Below are positions 1 through 11,738 of a stretch of DNA of 64,000 nucleotides, one piece after another; the stretch's first letter is position 1; the number at the start of each line of letters is the position of its first letter. Where the stretch lies: the NCBI GenBank assembly GCA_947034885.2, contig OX344754.2, positions 11,763,501 to 11,827,500 of the forward strand, read 5' to 3'. Origin of the DNA: Thuidium tamariscinum. Its lineage: Eukaryota; Streptophyta; Bryopsida; Hypnales; Thuidiaceae. Under the pieces are notes generated by a model. That model was not told the origin of the DNA. It searched no databases and worked only from the letters and a program-made list of their open reading frames with translations. The translations under genes were made by a program, and so were the position numbers.

Positions 1-103
1 AGCAATTCTTACCTCAGTGCATTAACGAGTGGTTTCAGTGGGAAAAGAAACGGAAGCTCACCGATTGTTTCGCATCTTCAGTTATACCATTCACTGAGGT
101 CAG

Positions 104-616
104 TTGCATTCCATCCTCTACTCTTCAACTCACTTGTCAGAAACCATGCGGGACCGTCCGCGTAGACTGAGAGCCGCACCCTTGTTTAGAAGAAGGAGAC
201 CTAGAATTCCTAGTCCAGATTCGGATGACACCGCTCCGACTGTTGGAAAAAATCTGACGACTACCACCGAAACCTCCAATGAGAGGCCTGTGGAGTCTGT
301 CCCTTCAGCTTCCATGCACTCAACAATTTTTGAGGAAACGATCCCTACTGTGGAAGTCGACACCATGGTTCCAGAGGATCCTAGTCCTGATTGTGCTACA
401 ACTTCCATACCTAAGGAGAAGCCTAAAGTCAGTTACCAGGCTAGGATGGATGATTTCATGGTTGCGTATAGAGCAATGTGTGCGAAATTTGGCAACCGGA
501 CAGTCGAGGTTGAGAAAGAGAATGGCATCGAAGGAATGCTGGTCCCATCAGTTAGTCCTTCACGAGCCAAAAAAAGGAAATTCTCAGTAACAGATCTATC
601 TAAATATCAGAAGTAA
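104..616 (+). CDS. Unknown ORF inside CACTA element, 3' part of a gene
   Basis: Open frame of 170 codons; the first codon at 104 is not ATG and the first ATG is at 146. The protein has an Arg-rich start, a Ser/Thr/Pro-rich middle and a basic stretch (AKKRKF) near the C terminus that could act as a nuclear localisation signal. A coding-looking segment in another frame (3-98) ends at a possible donor (GAG/gtcagt at 99), so the true gene is probably spliced and begins before the window. An AATAAA lies near 688, about 70 bp past the stop. CACTA elements often carry a second gene beside the transposase, and this may be it. I do not recognise the family. Confidence 0.4.
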   Translation: MHSILYSSTHLSETMRDRPRRLRAAPLFRRRRPRIPSPDSDDTAPTVGKNLTTTTETSNERPVESVPSASMHSTIFEETIPTVEVDTMVPEDPSPDCATTSIPKEKPKVSYQARMDDFMVAYRAMCAKFGNRTVEVEKENGIEGMLVPSVSPSRAKKRKFSVTDLSKYQK

Positions 617-954
617 GCATCGAGTAGTTGTTGTTTGGAGGCCAAGTTTTCTAGAAGCCTGTCCAGAAGATGTTATTTCATTCCAATATAATAAAGATCA
701 AGCGTGCAGTTTCTAGTATTTCTGAGACTTTCTTAGACGACTAATTCGGAAAGAATTTGCCAACGTCATGCATGTTGTTGTCTTTCTGAATTCACAGTTA
801 TTGCCAAAGTTGTAATGGGTCCGCTTGTGTGTCCGCCGTGTCGATCTCAGTGATTGAATAGGCAGAATATCACAGGCTTCGGTTCCGAACTGAAGTCATT
901 CAATGAGCATGGTGGTAATGTTTGATTCTTTAAGTCAGGTTTTTTTCAGTGAAG

Positions 955-3900
955 ATGCCTGCCCGACGATACGGAGGAACTTACCACTTGGAGAGGTCTA
1001 TAGCTCTTCGCCAAGGTCTTCCTGAGTACCCTTGTGCATGTCGTCGTTGTCGTGGGGGTTGCATACGGCGGACGGCAGTGGTGGCAACTCACCATCGGCT
1101 CTACGGTCGTGACCCGTATCTACGGTTTTCTGTCTTGGTAAGGGACTGCCTCACTGATGTGTTTACTATTTCCGGTTTTTTGATTCATTCAATGAAAAAT
1201 ACCTTGCGTTTTTCGTTGTGAAGTCAATCTATGTAATCATCTTCATATTCTGAGGCAGCTTGTTTACAAGTGAGAAGTTGGAATTCTGTGACCTCACGAG
1301 ATGTAATTCCTTCCAATTCCTTTTAATATGCACATGTTTGAAGCAGACAGCCATGGAATTTTCGTTTCTGAGGTTGTTGTGGACAAAAATAATCCCCTGC
1401 ATTTGTGCTTTTTGGTGTTCACAGTGACGGTTTCAGGCCCTATCTTTTAATCTGATTGGGGCGCTCATGCATTGTTTTCTACATGTTCTCTATGGTATTA
1501 AATCAAAGTCTTCATCCCTTTTAAGGGAATGCTAATTGTTGGATTGCGTACCTGTGTTTACTTCCTTCTTATATATAGACAGAAGATGGACGCAACATCC
1601 GGGGACCATCTCAACATCCAGTACAAGGAGAGGAAGACTACGCATGGAGAAGGGAAGGCAATGACGAACCTACTTTTGTGTGGCCACCGCGCACAGAAGT
1701 GGAGGTGGAGGACATGGTCAATGACACGTTTGCACGAGCAGATGAAGTCCACGAACAAGCAGGTGGAGGTGACCGTGAACCATCGAATGGGGAAAATGAC
1801 GGAGTGGAGGAGAATGTAGGACTGAACATGGCCGATATGGAGGAATTGATTGAAGAGAGCACCCAACCATTGTATGAAGGGTGCGCAGTGAACAGATTGC
1901 AGGCGAGCATTGTGCTCATGAACATGGTGAACTTATATGGAGTTCCCCATACTTTTTTTGATGAGTTGTTGTGTTTCCTCTCAGCCGACTTGTTGCCACA
2001 ATCGAACTGCTTACCGCGGAAAACATACGAGGCCAAAAAATTAATCATGAAAATGGGGTTGGAGCATGAAGCCATCCATTGCTGTCCCGATGGGCACGTC
2101 TTATATGAAGGGGCGGAGCACGAGAACTTAACGGAGTGTCCTCAATGTGGTCTTCCTCGGTACGTTTCTGGTTCTGACAGAATTCCAAAGAAAGTCCTTC
2201 GCTATTTCCCTATCATCCCACGCATGCAACGCTTATTCCGTTGCCCTGAGGTAGCTCAGCTTCTGAAGTGGCATGTGCACAACCAATCAAACGATGGACT
2301 TATGCGGTCTGTAGTAGATTCTCCACAGTGGGCGTCAGTAAGTGACATAGACCCAACTTTCAAAGAAGAAGATAACAATTTGTATCTTGGACTTGTAGCT
2401 GATGGAGTTAATCCTTTTGGAAACCAGAGCACTACTTATTTGGTGTGGCCAGTGCTGTTGGTGATATATAACCTTCCTCCGTGGCTGTTGACCAAGAAGT
2501 TTTTTATATCTTTAACCGTCCTCATTCCAAGCGAGAAGTCTCCGACAGGTGAAGCGTTTGATGTTTTCATTTACCCATTAGTGCGAGATTTACTGAAGCT
2601 ATGGGAGGGTGTTCGAACAGTGGACACTGCCATCCGAGCTGCACCTCGTATATTCAACCTGAGGTGTATATTGCTTTGGACAATAAACGACTTCCCGGCA
2701 TATGGGTTAATATCCGGGCAACAAACCAAAGGCTACAGAGGGTGCCCGATTTGTGTTACTGAGACTTGCGCTGACCATTCCCGAGTACTCTCAAAAATGG
2801 TTTACTTAGGAGGTCGTCGGTGGCTGCCAGAGCAACATAGATTTCGTAGAGCACGCGTTGCATTCGATGGAAATACCGAGTTCATGCATGCTCCAACTTG
2901 TCCTTCCGGTGCTAACATCCTTCGCATGGCTGAGGAACGAGTGGCATATCTCATGGAAGGCGGGAGAGAGGACGGTGATGACGACCCGGTGAAGCTACAC
3001 GGGGTTAAGAGAGTGAGCGTGCTGTACATTTTACCGTATTGGTTGGTGAGATACCTGGACCCTCGATTATCCCTTCTGTTCGTTCCTTGCTCATTTGACA
3101 GGACCCTACTGTTGCGTTCGTGTTTAGTAGTGTAAGTCAGGAGCCATTCCAGTTCGTTATCTTTATTTGAAGAAGACAATTAATAAGAGTGAAAGTAGTA
3201 GTCATCTGTTGTTCATTCTTCTTTTAAAAAGACCTTTAAAAAGAATTACAGTAGTATTCCTTTCGTAAATGTGAATTTGGCGGTTCCGCACTTGTCCATT
3301 TAGTTCACAGTGATATAAATATTGAGACTATGAGGGGCAGTCTGTTATTTTAAAGGAAGAGCCAGTTCCAGGTGAAGGCTGCATTCGATCCAGTTTTCTC
3401 CCGTATCAGACAGAAATGAGAGTGCAAAAATTAACTAGGTCTGTTTGTGGATTCCCCGGAAGTTGCTCCAGTGAGTGTATGCTTTTGAAGTCAAGGGAAG
3501 TAGACTATCACTTTTACAAATCCGACAGTTAAGGTTTACGGCAGTGTCATGCCCATCCTGTTGAATACAGGGACTTAGGATCCAGTAGAAGATGTCTTCA
3601 ACGTTCAGTTATCAGGCTAGGAAAGAGGAATCGTGAATGAAATTGTTGCCTGTGCATGATTGTTGTGTAGTTTCTGAGTGTAGGTTATAGTTTGTTGTTC
3701 ACAGAGGTGTGTCAAGAGGGATGATGTCAATGTGCAAGTGTGGGCCAGTGCATGACATATCATGGCCTGTCATGTAGGAATCCATGAGGTTAATGGCAAA
3801 GCAAAAATTGAAATGTGCAGGATCTTCCAAGACGCCAATTGTTAGATGTCATGCACTGCGAAAAAAACCTTTGCGACAATATACTGAAGACACTACTGGG

Positions 3901-6032
3901 TGAAAAAGACAATGCTGCAGTGAGATTGGACATGCAGCAGAGGGGAATTCGCCCGCAACTATGGCTACAACGACGTGGTGCAGATGAAGATCAGTTGTGG
4001 CTCCCAGATGCTCCATATGTTCTTTCGGCTGGTGATAAGCAAGAGTTTTTCAAGACACTCCAGTCCGTGAAGACCCCATCAGGTTATGTCTCAAGCCTTC
4101 ATACAAAAATTAAGAGCGGAAAGCTTCGTGGTTTAAAATCTCACGACTACCACATCCTATTACAACAAATTTTACCGGTGTGCCTACGTAACGTAGGTGA
4201 CAAACGAGTAGTTGGGGCAGTCATGAAAGTGAGCAGAGTATTCCAGAGACTTTGCGCAAAAGTTATCGACCCCAACAGCAAGGCTCAACTGATGGAGGAT
4301 GTCGCTGAGACAATGGCGACACTGGAGAAGGAATTTCCACCAGCGTTCTTTGATATCATGGTGCATCTGACTTTGCATCTAGTAGAGGAACTTTTTGTGT
4401 GTGGTCCTGTGCATAGTAGGTGGATGTATCCGTACGAGAGATACTTCAAGGGACTCAAAGGATTCGTGAGAAACCTAGCAAGACCGGAGGGAAGCATTAG
4501 TCAAGGGTATCAAGTGGAAGAGGCCCTTGGTTTTGTGACGGAGTACATGACGGAATACAATCCTACAAGTAGGCGTGTTTGGGATAGCAAGGAAGATCCG
4601 TCAATGACAGATGAAATAGTGGAAGGGAAAGGGAGACCGCGCCGGCTGTCTGAGCAGTTGAGGAAGTGGATGCATGAGTTTGTCCTCGACAACGCAGTGC
4701 AGCTGCAGCCATATCGTGAGTAAGTTCTGTCCACTGTAATTTGAAGTGAATGAGGAATATAGGTAGAGTTCTGGATAGTCTGTTAGGATTACCTTTTTTG
4801 TTAATTGGGTGCAGTCTTTGTATTAGCTTGCTTATAAGGGCCGTAATCAAATTTTTCTCCTCAGGTGCGGATGTGAAGTACGGCTTTCATGTTATTTAAA
4901 AAGAGGTCGACTTCTATTAATTGAGATTACGATCTTCAGTGGACGATGTGGTCAGGGGTTTGTAGAATGAGATTTATAGGTTTTTGTGACTGAGAATGAA
5001 GGGGACATTATTTCTTGAGCACTTTTGTGACTATTCATCAGGTAGCTTATTATTTGATAAAACGAGGGAAGTTGATCATATCGCTAGTAGAAGAACTTAC
5101 TGAATCTGAAATGAGTGCAAATGTATTTGGTTTGAATTGGCAGACGGTATGATGAGTACCACGTCGCAGTCACAGCAAAACGTACCCGGTTCAGGAGACT
5201 GAACCCCCGTAGGCGAGGTCAGCGCACACCAGCGTATCCTCCACATCTCTCCGAGCCAAAGGCGTTTCCACAATGGTTGGAAGAAGAAGTAGCAAACTCA
5301 GTGGCTACTAATGCTGAAGATGTTGAAGGTGATGTTATCTCTCTCTCGAAGTTACCGTCGGAGTTGGCTACAAAATACCGCAGCATGTGGGCTTTTGGAA
5401 ACCACTTTCGTGTGAGGAGTGCCGAGGAGCAATTGAAGACTCGTGATTCAGGCGTGGCTGCCATTTTTCGTTGCCCATGGAGATCAGGGGCAAGGGACCG
5501 GAATCTCATAGTAGCAGACGTTGAATATGTAGGTGAGTTACATGAAATTGTAGAATTGAATTATAGAGGGCTTTGTGTCATTGTCTTACTTTGCAGCTGG
5601 GTGAAGGCAATCTATGAGGGCAACAACGCCACTGTGAAGAAGGACCATTGGGGTTTCACTCTTGCGAACTTCAGTCGAAGTGTACCTTTTGGTCCAGAAT
5701 CATTTGCGTTTCCTATGCACGTAGAGCAAGTGTATTTCGTAGATGCCAGAGAGGATCCGGGGTGGAAGATTGTTCTACGAAAAGAAATTAGAGGGCGTCG
5801 AGTACATGGGGAAGTTGGGCCTCTGCAAGAGGATGGAATGTTTGCCGTTGGCGACAATGAAGAGCACGAGGGTCTGCGTGTACCAGAAATCATCCCTGAA
5901 GTGAACGAGGCCCCTTTGCCAACCGGAAGGCACATTAGACGGGAAGATGCCATTGGCGATTGGCTTCCTGATTTGCCGACTGCGGATTTGAATCTCGGGG
6001 AGTCTGGGTCGTCATCCGAGGGTACCGAGTAA
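955..6032 (+). CDS. CACTA tnp2-type transposase, four exons, apparently intact
   Basis: Deduced exons are 955-1137, 1579-3045, 3821-4719 and 5144-6032, with introns of 441, 775 and 424 bp. Phases fit (0, 0, 2), giving about 1145 aa with no stop. Exon 1 has a Cys-rich segment (YPCACRRCRGG, then HRLYGRDPY) like the plant transposase-associated domain. Exon 2 holds a CxxxGH...CPxC zinc-like motif and the tnp2 core, with probable catalytic Asp in ADGVNPFG (residue 336) and NDFPAYG (residue 432). Splicing exon 2 to exon 3 rebuilds the conserved LPYW...LDVMHCEKN block. Exon 3 ends with a DUF4218-type block (VHLTLHLVEE, CGPVHSRWMYPYERY). Exon 4 carries a DUF4216-type block (ADVEYVGELHEIVELNY, QVYFVDAREDPGW). 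An acceptor-like TTTTTTCAG at 941-949 means another exon could lie upstream, so the start is uncertain. The enzyme would cut and join CACTA ends in the nucleus. Confidence 0.85.
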
Positions 6033-7492
6033 TACCATTTTTAGCTTCAAGTGGATCCGTGAAGCAGGCATTACCTTGGAAGTAAGTTTTCGTGTCTTGC
6101 AAAATTGTCGTTGGAATTCAGAGTTGACGTTTGCCACAGCAAGGAAGATCCATTGGGATTACGATTTTCTTGACGTTCCAATGTTAGTAGGTCCTCAGTA
6201 GAAGATCTAGTATCGTAATTGTTGTCTACTAGCGTCAGTAGTATTAGGGTCTTCTATGCAGATCATGCGAAGTAAAACAGGAGTTGGAGCAATAGAGTGT
6301 GTCGGTACCTGTAGTAGTATGTTTATTTGTATTTTTTAGGCAGACGTAGCAAACCATCAGCGGTCATAGTAGGTGATATATTGTAGTTGGCAGTGGGAAA
6401 GCCGTGTGGTCTTTGAGATGAGAAGCCATCCCTACTGAAGCATGAAGTGGAAGTAATAGTAATTTTGACTTTGATTTCAACGTGTGGATGTGTCGCATCA
6501 TGAATTATATGAAACTGGAATTGGGTTGTGGTAGTGTCGGAGGTGGTTCCTTGTTTCAATTGAGAGCACTAGTTTAGTTTATAGATTCATTTATTGAGTC
6601 ATCTTTTTAATTCATTAGCAGAAGATGCCAATACATTCAGTATAGTGTGAGTTTAGGTAGAAGTACCGGTACTACGTATTGGCATGAGAGTACCTGCATT
6701 TATCAAATAGAATGTCGATGCATTTTTCTGTGCACTGTGTGCAGTAACCTGGCCTTGTGAAGTACCTTTGTTGTTCTGCACCCTGAACTGTGTGTACTAA
6801 ATATGTAAGGGACCAATTGGTTAGAGTGTGAATATATAGCAGACCAGCATATCAGAGAAAAAGAAAGGACCTTTACATATACGAGCCCCCTAGATTTCAG
6901 ATTATTTTCAATGTAGAAGAAGAAAAGTGCGTTAACAACCGTGAGGTAAAGCCTACAAACGCATAGTTTTACATCCTCTTGCACAGAATCAAGAGTTGTA
7001 GTCATCTTCGAAATATGAGGATATACAGTTTCTGTGAGTTTAAGTTTTCTGACGTGTCATCGAGAATGATGGATCTGGGTGGACCCCGCTATGCAGGCCT
7101 TCGGTGTCAGGAAAGAGTGAGAGGAAGGTAAATTAACCAAACTTAGTGAAAGTGGTTCACCGTCCAGAAATTCAGCTTTCAAATTTAAAAAACGATTTCC
7201 CTACCTGAGCACGTGGCAAAAGAATCTGCACAGTCTTTCTACCAAGGTGACTGCTACCATGACGATTTTATCACAGTAGTACTAGAAATAGCACTATTGT
7301 GGGACCTAGGAGGTAGTTGGAAAGCCATGTGAACAGACTTTTAAAGCTTGGACTGAAAATCAGCAGACTTTTCTGAACTATGTCAAATCTGAATTTTTCT
7401 ATTGCGAGAATGCCGTTCCTGCACCTCAGAATGCTGAACTGTGTTGATAGTAGCAAAAAAAGAGTTAGTTAGGGTGCCCCTTTCTAGTAGTG

Positions 7493-7553
7493 TAGTGAGC
7501 TGCCCAAAATCGCTATGTTGCCAAAAAACACAATTTAGAGCTTTAGGGGTTAA
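7493..7553. repeat. Terminal fragment of a TTAA-flanked element
   Basis: Read on the minus strand, this begins TTAACCCCTAAAGCTCTAAA and continues TTTTTTGGCAACATAGCGAT, matching the start of the copy at 55003 (TTAACCCTTGAAGCCC, then TTTTTTTTGGCAATATAGCA). Similarity breaks exactly where the CACTA terminus begins, the picture expected if the CACTA element jumped into it. Confidence 0.6.
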
Positions 7554-7750
7554 CTCCTGCAGTCTAGGATGAATTTATATCTTTAGTGCCTTATCTTTAG
7601 TACTGTATTCTTAGGCCTGTGGCAACCTTCAATATTTAGTAACTATAACCTAGTGGGACCTCATTTTTTTTTATCAATCATCTAGCCGAGTTCATGACTT
7701 CATGGCCAAACCAACTCTTTGTATATTAGTTAGGTGTCAAATGTGTATTA

Positions 7751-8023
7751 AGGTGGGTACACCCAAAAGCGCCCTGTTCCTAAAAGTGCCATCTACAGCA
7801 CACATACATTCCCGAAATCAGTCATGTTCACAGACTGTAGATGGCGCTTTCAGAAATAGACTTTGACTGTTAATAACTTTTGCATACAGTATCCAAATCC
7901 TGTGTTCTTTGGTGCGTTGGAACATGCTTTCACTTGCCAACAAGACTACATAAAAATTTGAACTCATTAATAGCAGGAACTAGGCTCAGTATGAGAAAGT
8001 GGCGCTTTTAGGTGTACTTACCT
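7751..8023 (+). mobile_element. MITE, TA-flanked, AAGGTRGGTACACC ends (copy 1)
   Basis: 273-bp non-coding element with terminal inverted repeats of about 24 bp (left AGGTGGGTACACCCAAAAGC, right complement AGGTAAGTACACCTAAAAGC) and TA on each side, as for Tc1/mariner-type MITEs. It is closely similar, in opposite orientation, to 29861-30132. An inner inverted motif GCGCCATCTACAG also recurs. Confidence 0.8.
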
Positions 8024-8032
8024 TACATTATT

Positions 8033-8281
8033 ATCAATCATGAACTCACCTATCAAGGAATTACATTTAAGAAATCTCATCATCATGTCTTGGTTGGATG
8101 GTGTGATGTTGATTGGATTGGCAATTTTGACAACCACTGTTCCACTTCTGGATATGTATTTCAACTAGATTTGTTGTGTATAGCCTCTTGGCAAAGCCAA
8201 AAGCAACTTGTTGTTGCTTTATCTTCAATGGAAGTTGAATATATCATTGTATTCTCCAGTGACAATGGGTATGTCCAATGA
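8033..8281 (+). pseudogene. Ty1/copia retrotransposon relic, RNase H end of pol
   Basis: The frame from about 8040 encodes LVGWCDVDWIGNF, then CSTSGYVFQL, then QSQKQLVVALSSMEVEYI. This is the copia RNase H signature (consensus CDADWAG...STSGY...SKKQ...ALSSTEAEY), with the Asp and Glu metal ligands still visible. Only about 75 residues survive. No reverse transcriptase, integrase, gag or LTR was recognised nearby, so this is a truncated dead copy. It begins right after the MITE ending at 8023. Confidence 0.85.
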
Positions 8282-9391
8282 ATCCTCCACCTGTGGTGAT
8301 ATCATTGTGTTTTAAAACTTTCTTAGTAATTTCATTCCAAAGCAGAAAATATTTTACAATTATTCCAATATTTTCATTTGAATATTTACACTCCAATCAT
8401 GTCTATACTATTGAAACAAGTAGTTTGTGTATTTTTTTGGTAATGAATTTAGGCTAATCTCCTAGATTGTTAGTCCAAGTGATTTTACATCTTATTCCCA
8501 TGGATAGGAATCAACAAGTGGTTTTGGTCAGGATTCATAAGCTATGTGGTGATTGACAAGTCCACAATCAATATTTGGAAACTTAGAATTGTGAATGATT
8601 CCTATTTTACTTGAGAATTGCCGATATTGTCATAGATTTTATCATGGACATATAATAGTACAACCACTCATATGGGTGGATATTTCTAGTATATGTGCAC
8701 CTAAAAGTGACACTTTCCTAATTGCCAACCTATCTATAATATTGCACATACCTTATTTTAATAGAAGTACAATCCAATCATGAGCTTATTTGGAGAATGG
8801 CCCCTTTAATCCAATTTTTATCAATACTCTTTATTTTTTTGGCATCTGCACAGATGCTAGGATGCAGCATCTCCACCATAAATACACTCTCTACAAGTTC
8901 CATTTGGTATTCCCCAATAAGGTTTTTCTTAGGTATATATATTCCTAAAAGAACCCAAAGTAATTAGATATAATTTGAAGAAAAATAGGACAATGATGTT
9001 AAGTTATTTGAATTTTTGAAAATATTGTGGATGGATTGGCTAATTTTGAAATTTCCAACTTTAAATCAAACTCATCTAAACATGTGGATAAAAATATAGT
9101 TATATTCAAAATATAAATAAATAAATAAAAATTTGGCTACATCATTTTTCCACTTTAGCACCTCTTCCAAAACAAAACAAACAAAATCCTATCCTCTAAA
9201 TATTTGTTCTTTGATATTTTCACTTTAACAATCAAACTTCCATACATAATAAATGTCTTTGAGTTTGTTTCTTTGATAGACTAGTTGGGTGGATTAGCAA
9301 GAGATGGTCACCTTGCTCTTCATTCAATTTGGCAATTTTCAATGGTGGTAAGAGGTCAATACTATTATGAGTGTCTCCACAAGGTTATATA
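8282..9391. other. AT-rich intergenic DNA
   Basis: No convincing gene. It may contain further decayed copia sequence downstream of the RNase H relic, but nothing is recognisable at the protein level. Confidence 0.5.
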
Positions 9392-9544
9392 CACTACAAA
9401 AAAACAAGGGAATAAATGATTCGTCCATAGAGTCATTGTGGAGAGCAGTGACTACAAAATGACTACAAAATAACAGTTTTGTAACTATTGTTGTCCACAA
9501 TGACTCTATGGACAAGTCATTTAATTTCTTGGTTTTTTGTAGTG
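9392..9544. mobile_element. CACTA-type MITE, 153 bp, TSD ATA
   Basis: Ends are CACTACAAAAAA and its complement TTTTTTGTAGTG. The repeat extends inward about 28 bp (left ...CAAGGGAATAAATGA, right complement ...CCAAGAAATTAAATGA), with an inner palindrome TCCATAGAGTCATTGTGGA / TCCACAATGACTCTATGGA. Both sides carry the 3-bp direct repeat ATA (9389-9391 and 9545-9547), the CACTA target duplication size. Too short to code for protein, so it would be mobilised in trans. Confidence 0.9.
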
Positions 9545-9599
9545 ATAGCTCACAAACAAGGAATGTAGAATATCACTAACAACCACTACTCAAAGGGTG

Positions 9600-10150
9600 T
9601 CAAAGTAATTTTTTTGGCAACATAGCAATTTTAGGCACCTTATTACAAATGTTATTATTCTTCTTTGGAATTTTCACAAAACATTTTCTCGAGAAGTAGC
9701 TTTAAGACCCAATAGTTTTCATAACTTTGACTACATGGTTTAAAAATTATGGCTTGATATGTTGTTTCCTTTACTTAGTGGGCAATCCTAGTAGCTAAAA
9801 TAACTTCATCAAATTTTTTTTTTTAAAATACAAATTTGAAATTCGTTTTTTAATTTTATTTTTATATAGAAAGCTTTGAATCATTCCATTTTGATTAGTG
9901 AGATGAAAGGTATGAGGAGTTTTAGTTCGGGGTTGTTTGGAGGTGATTATAGAATTTCTACAAACAAAAAGTTTGAAATCCATTATTTAATTCAATTTCT
10001 ATTATTTTTGAAAGAAAATTAAAAAATCGGGTGAAGATTGTTTATTAAAATATCACAACCATTGGGATTGACATTTTTCCTTTTCATAAATAAATTGTTT
10101 ACAATTTAGTATTTTGAATCATTTTCTACTTCTTTCTACTCAATATTACA
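9600..10150 (+). repeat. Dispersed repeat, homologous to 55010-55590
   Basis: Shares ordered blocks with 55010-55590: TTTTTTGGCAACATAGCAAT, GACTACATGGTTTAAAAATTATGGC, GAAGATTGTTTATTAAAATAT and a near-identical stretch ending TCTACTTCTTTCTACT. The copy at 55003 starts with TTAACCC, so this seems to be a degenerate member of the TTAA-flanked group with its own left terminus eroded. Confidence 0.7.
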
Positions 10151-10369
10151 TTCCCAAAAATTTGATGTGATATTCTTTCTTCCAAAAAATTTCAACATAT
10201 CACAATGAAATTGAAACTAGGAGAATTCCATCAATGCAAAATTTCATGAAAATAGGTGCTTTGACATTTTGATAAAAAAAAAATATGGAATTTTTTTTAT
10301 TTTTGAAAAAAAACAAAAATTGGCAATGTTGAAGAACTTTATAGGGAAAAGATTTTGCATAAACAATGA

Positions 10370-10707
10370 CATTAGAAGGAATTTGAAGGCAAGAGAAGCT
10401 TGTCTCAGGGCTATTCCCTAGTCCATTCCTTCTTTTGTCCAAAAACTACATATTAGCCATGTTGGATGAATTTTTCAGATTTTTGGGAAAAAAAATTTTA
10501 ATTGTATTTTTTTCAAAAATTCTAAAAAGTATTCAGAAACCTTAAACTGAATTTTTTTTATATTAACTTTAAAAAAAAATTAAAATTAAAAAAAAAAATT
10601 GATGTGACACCCTCTTGACCACGTCAAACTACTAATGTGGCATGTTTTCATAGTTCAAGAACTCAAAATAACTCATAGGCTTCCAATGCCCCAAATCTCT
10701 TCTAATG
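10370..10707. mobile_element. Short inverted-repeat element, CATTAGAAG ends (copy 1)
   Basis: Terminal repeats start CATTAGAAGGAATTTG on the left and CATTAGAAGAGATTTG on the right complement. It contains CTCAGGGCTATTCCC near the left end and a TTGACCACGTCA motif near the right. The same order is seen at 63404-63704, and looser at 52237-52526. No coding capacity; superfamily unknown and target duplication unclear. Confidence 0.55.
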
Positions 10708-11218
10708 TCTTAAAATATAAGTTCAAAAGTGCATATTTAAGGAAGCCTTGTTTGCACTCATGTAGATGAAATAGAATATTGTTTTCCTTAATTCTCCTTG
10801 GTAGATATATACCTAGCTACCTACAATAGACAACAAAAATTTCAGCTCTATATCATTAGCTTTGGATACTCCCTGGTACTAAAAACTCCTAAAATTGCAA
10901 ATCTAAATCTAAATATCAAATGATTTTTAAAATTTAAAAGAAAAAATCAGTTATCTAATTAATACCAAGTTACACATCCCAATATAAATTTTAACTTAAT
11001 TGGGTTCATACTTTAAAAATTATAGTGAATTACAACTCCATCACTCCAAATGTGACGCAAAATAGTACTAATCTTTCTTGCAATAACCCAAGTAACCAAA
11101 AAATTAACAAAAGCACAAAACTAACTTTTGAGATTAATACTTGTCGAATGAATATATATATGAGTCTCCAAAAATGCCAGAGCCGTGGAAGTTCATCAAT
11201 TTAACAAAATTAGTATTA
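10708..11218. other. AT-rich intergenic DNA
   Basis: No gene or clear repeat recognised. Confidence 0.4.
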
Positions 11219-11539
11219 CTATAGGAGGAGGCTCTTGAATGGAGCGGGTTCTAAAATGGTGCCCTATCTTAAATGTACAATACTTGTATATGTTGCATTT
11301 TCATAGCCTTCAGCAGTGTACATTTTAGCTAGGGCACCATTTTAGAACCCTATGCCCTTTCAACTTTAGAATTTGATAACTATTTCTAGAGAGCTCCAAA
11401 AAATATGAAACGACTTGGATTAGATGCCTATTCAAGCTGTCTTTCAAGAAAAATTCTCTGAAAAATATTTCAAGACGTTTGACCTGCCCAAAATTCTGTT
11501 CCAGCCCTTAGATGGTCGGTTTATGGACCTCCTCCCTTA
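11219..11539 (+). mobile_element. MITE, AAGGTAGGAGGTCC family (copy A)
   Basis: About 320 bp. The left end is partly eroded (TAGGAGGAGGCTC); the right complement reads AAGGGAGGAGGTCCATAAAC, and TA follows. Inside lies a nested inverted repeat TTCTAAAATGGTGCCCTA / TAGGGCACCATTTTAGAA. The body (ATGAAACGACTTGG...TTAGATGCC) is shared with copies at 23087, 47728, 49498 and 63093. Confidence 0.75.
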
Positions 11540-11738
11540 GTACCCAAAAATTGAACAAAACCGATTTTTCAAGATTACTAGAATCATGAGTTCCAAAGCC
11601 CTACTTCCAAGACTTGATTGAATCAGGACTAAAGTACATAAACCAACCAGGCCTGGCTTCCTACTGATCACAGTTTTGAGGTCACATTTACTTTCTCTCC
11701 GACCTGCCATGATAGACTAGCCAAAGTGCCACTCCGTT

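Larger units (their letters stand above)
1..7492 (+). mobile_element. CACTA (En/Spm) transposon, right-hand part
   Basis: Class II DNA transposon carrying a tnp2-type transposase gene (955-6032) and an upstream ORF (104-616). The right terminus is read at 7477-7492: the reverse complement starts CACTACTAGAAAGGGG, the usual CACTA end. A second GTAGTG lies 5 bp further on, so the end could be 7497. The left end lies outside the window. The stretch 6033-7492 has no convincing gene and is the expected position of subterminal repeats; it is rich in GTAGTA-type words, though I could not define a regular repeat unit. The element abuts a TTAA-element end (7493-7553), so it seems to have inserted into that older element. 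Family membership is firm from the transposase; the exact end and nesting are inferred. Confidence 0.8.

Noticed and set aside
5532..5596. Possible intron in the transposase DUF4216 block (gtaggtgagt ... tttgcag)
   Set aside because: Reading straight through gives GELHEIVELNY and continues in frame into the family pattern; removing it would delete conserved residues.
7751..8281. MITE and copia fragment as parts of one retroelement
   Set aside because: The MITE has its own TA borders and a second, independent copy at 29861 without copia sequence.
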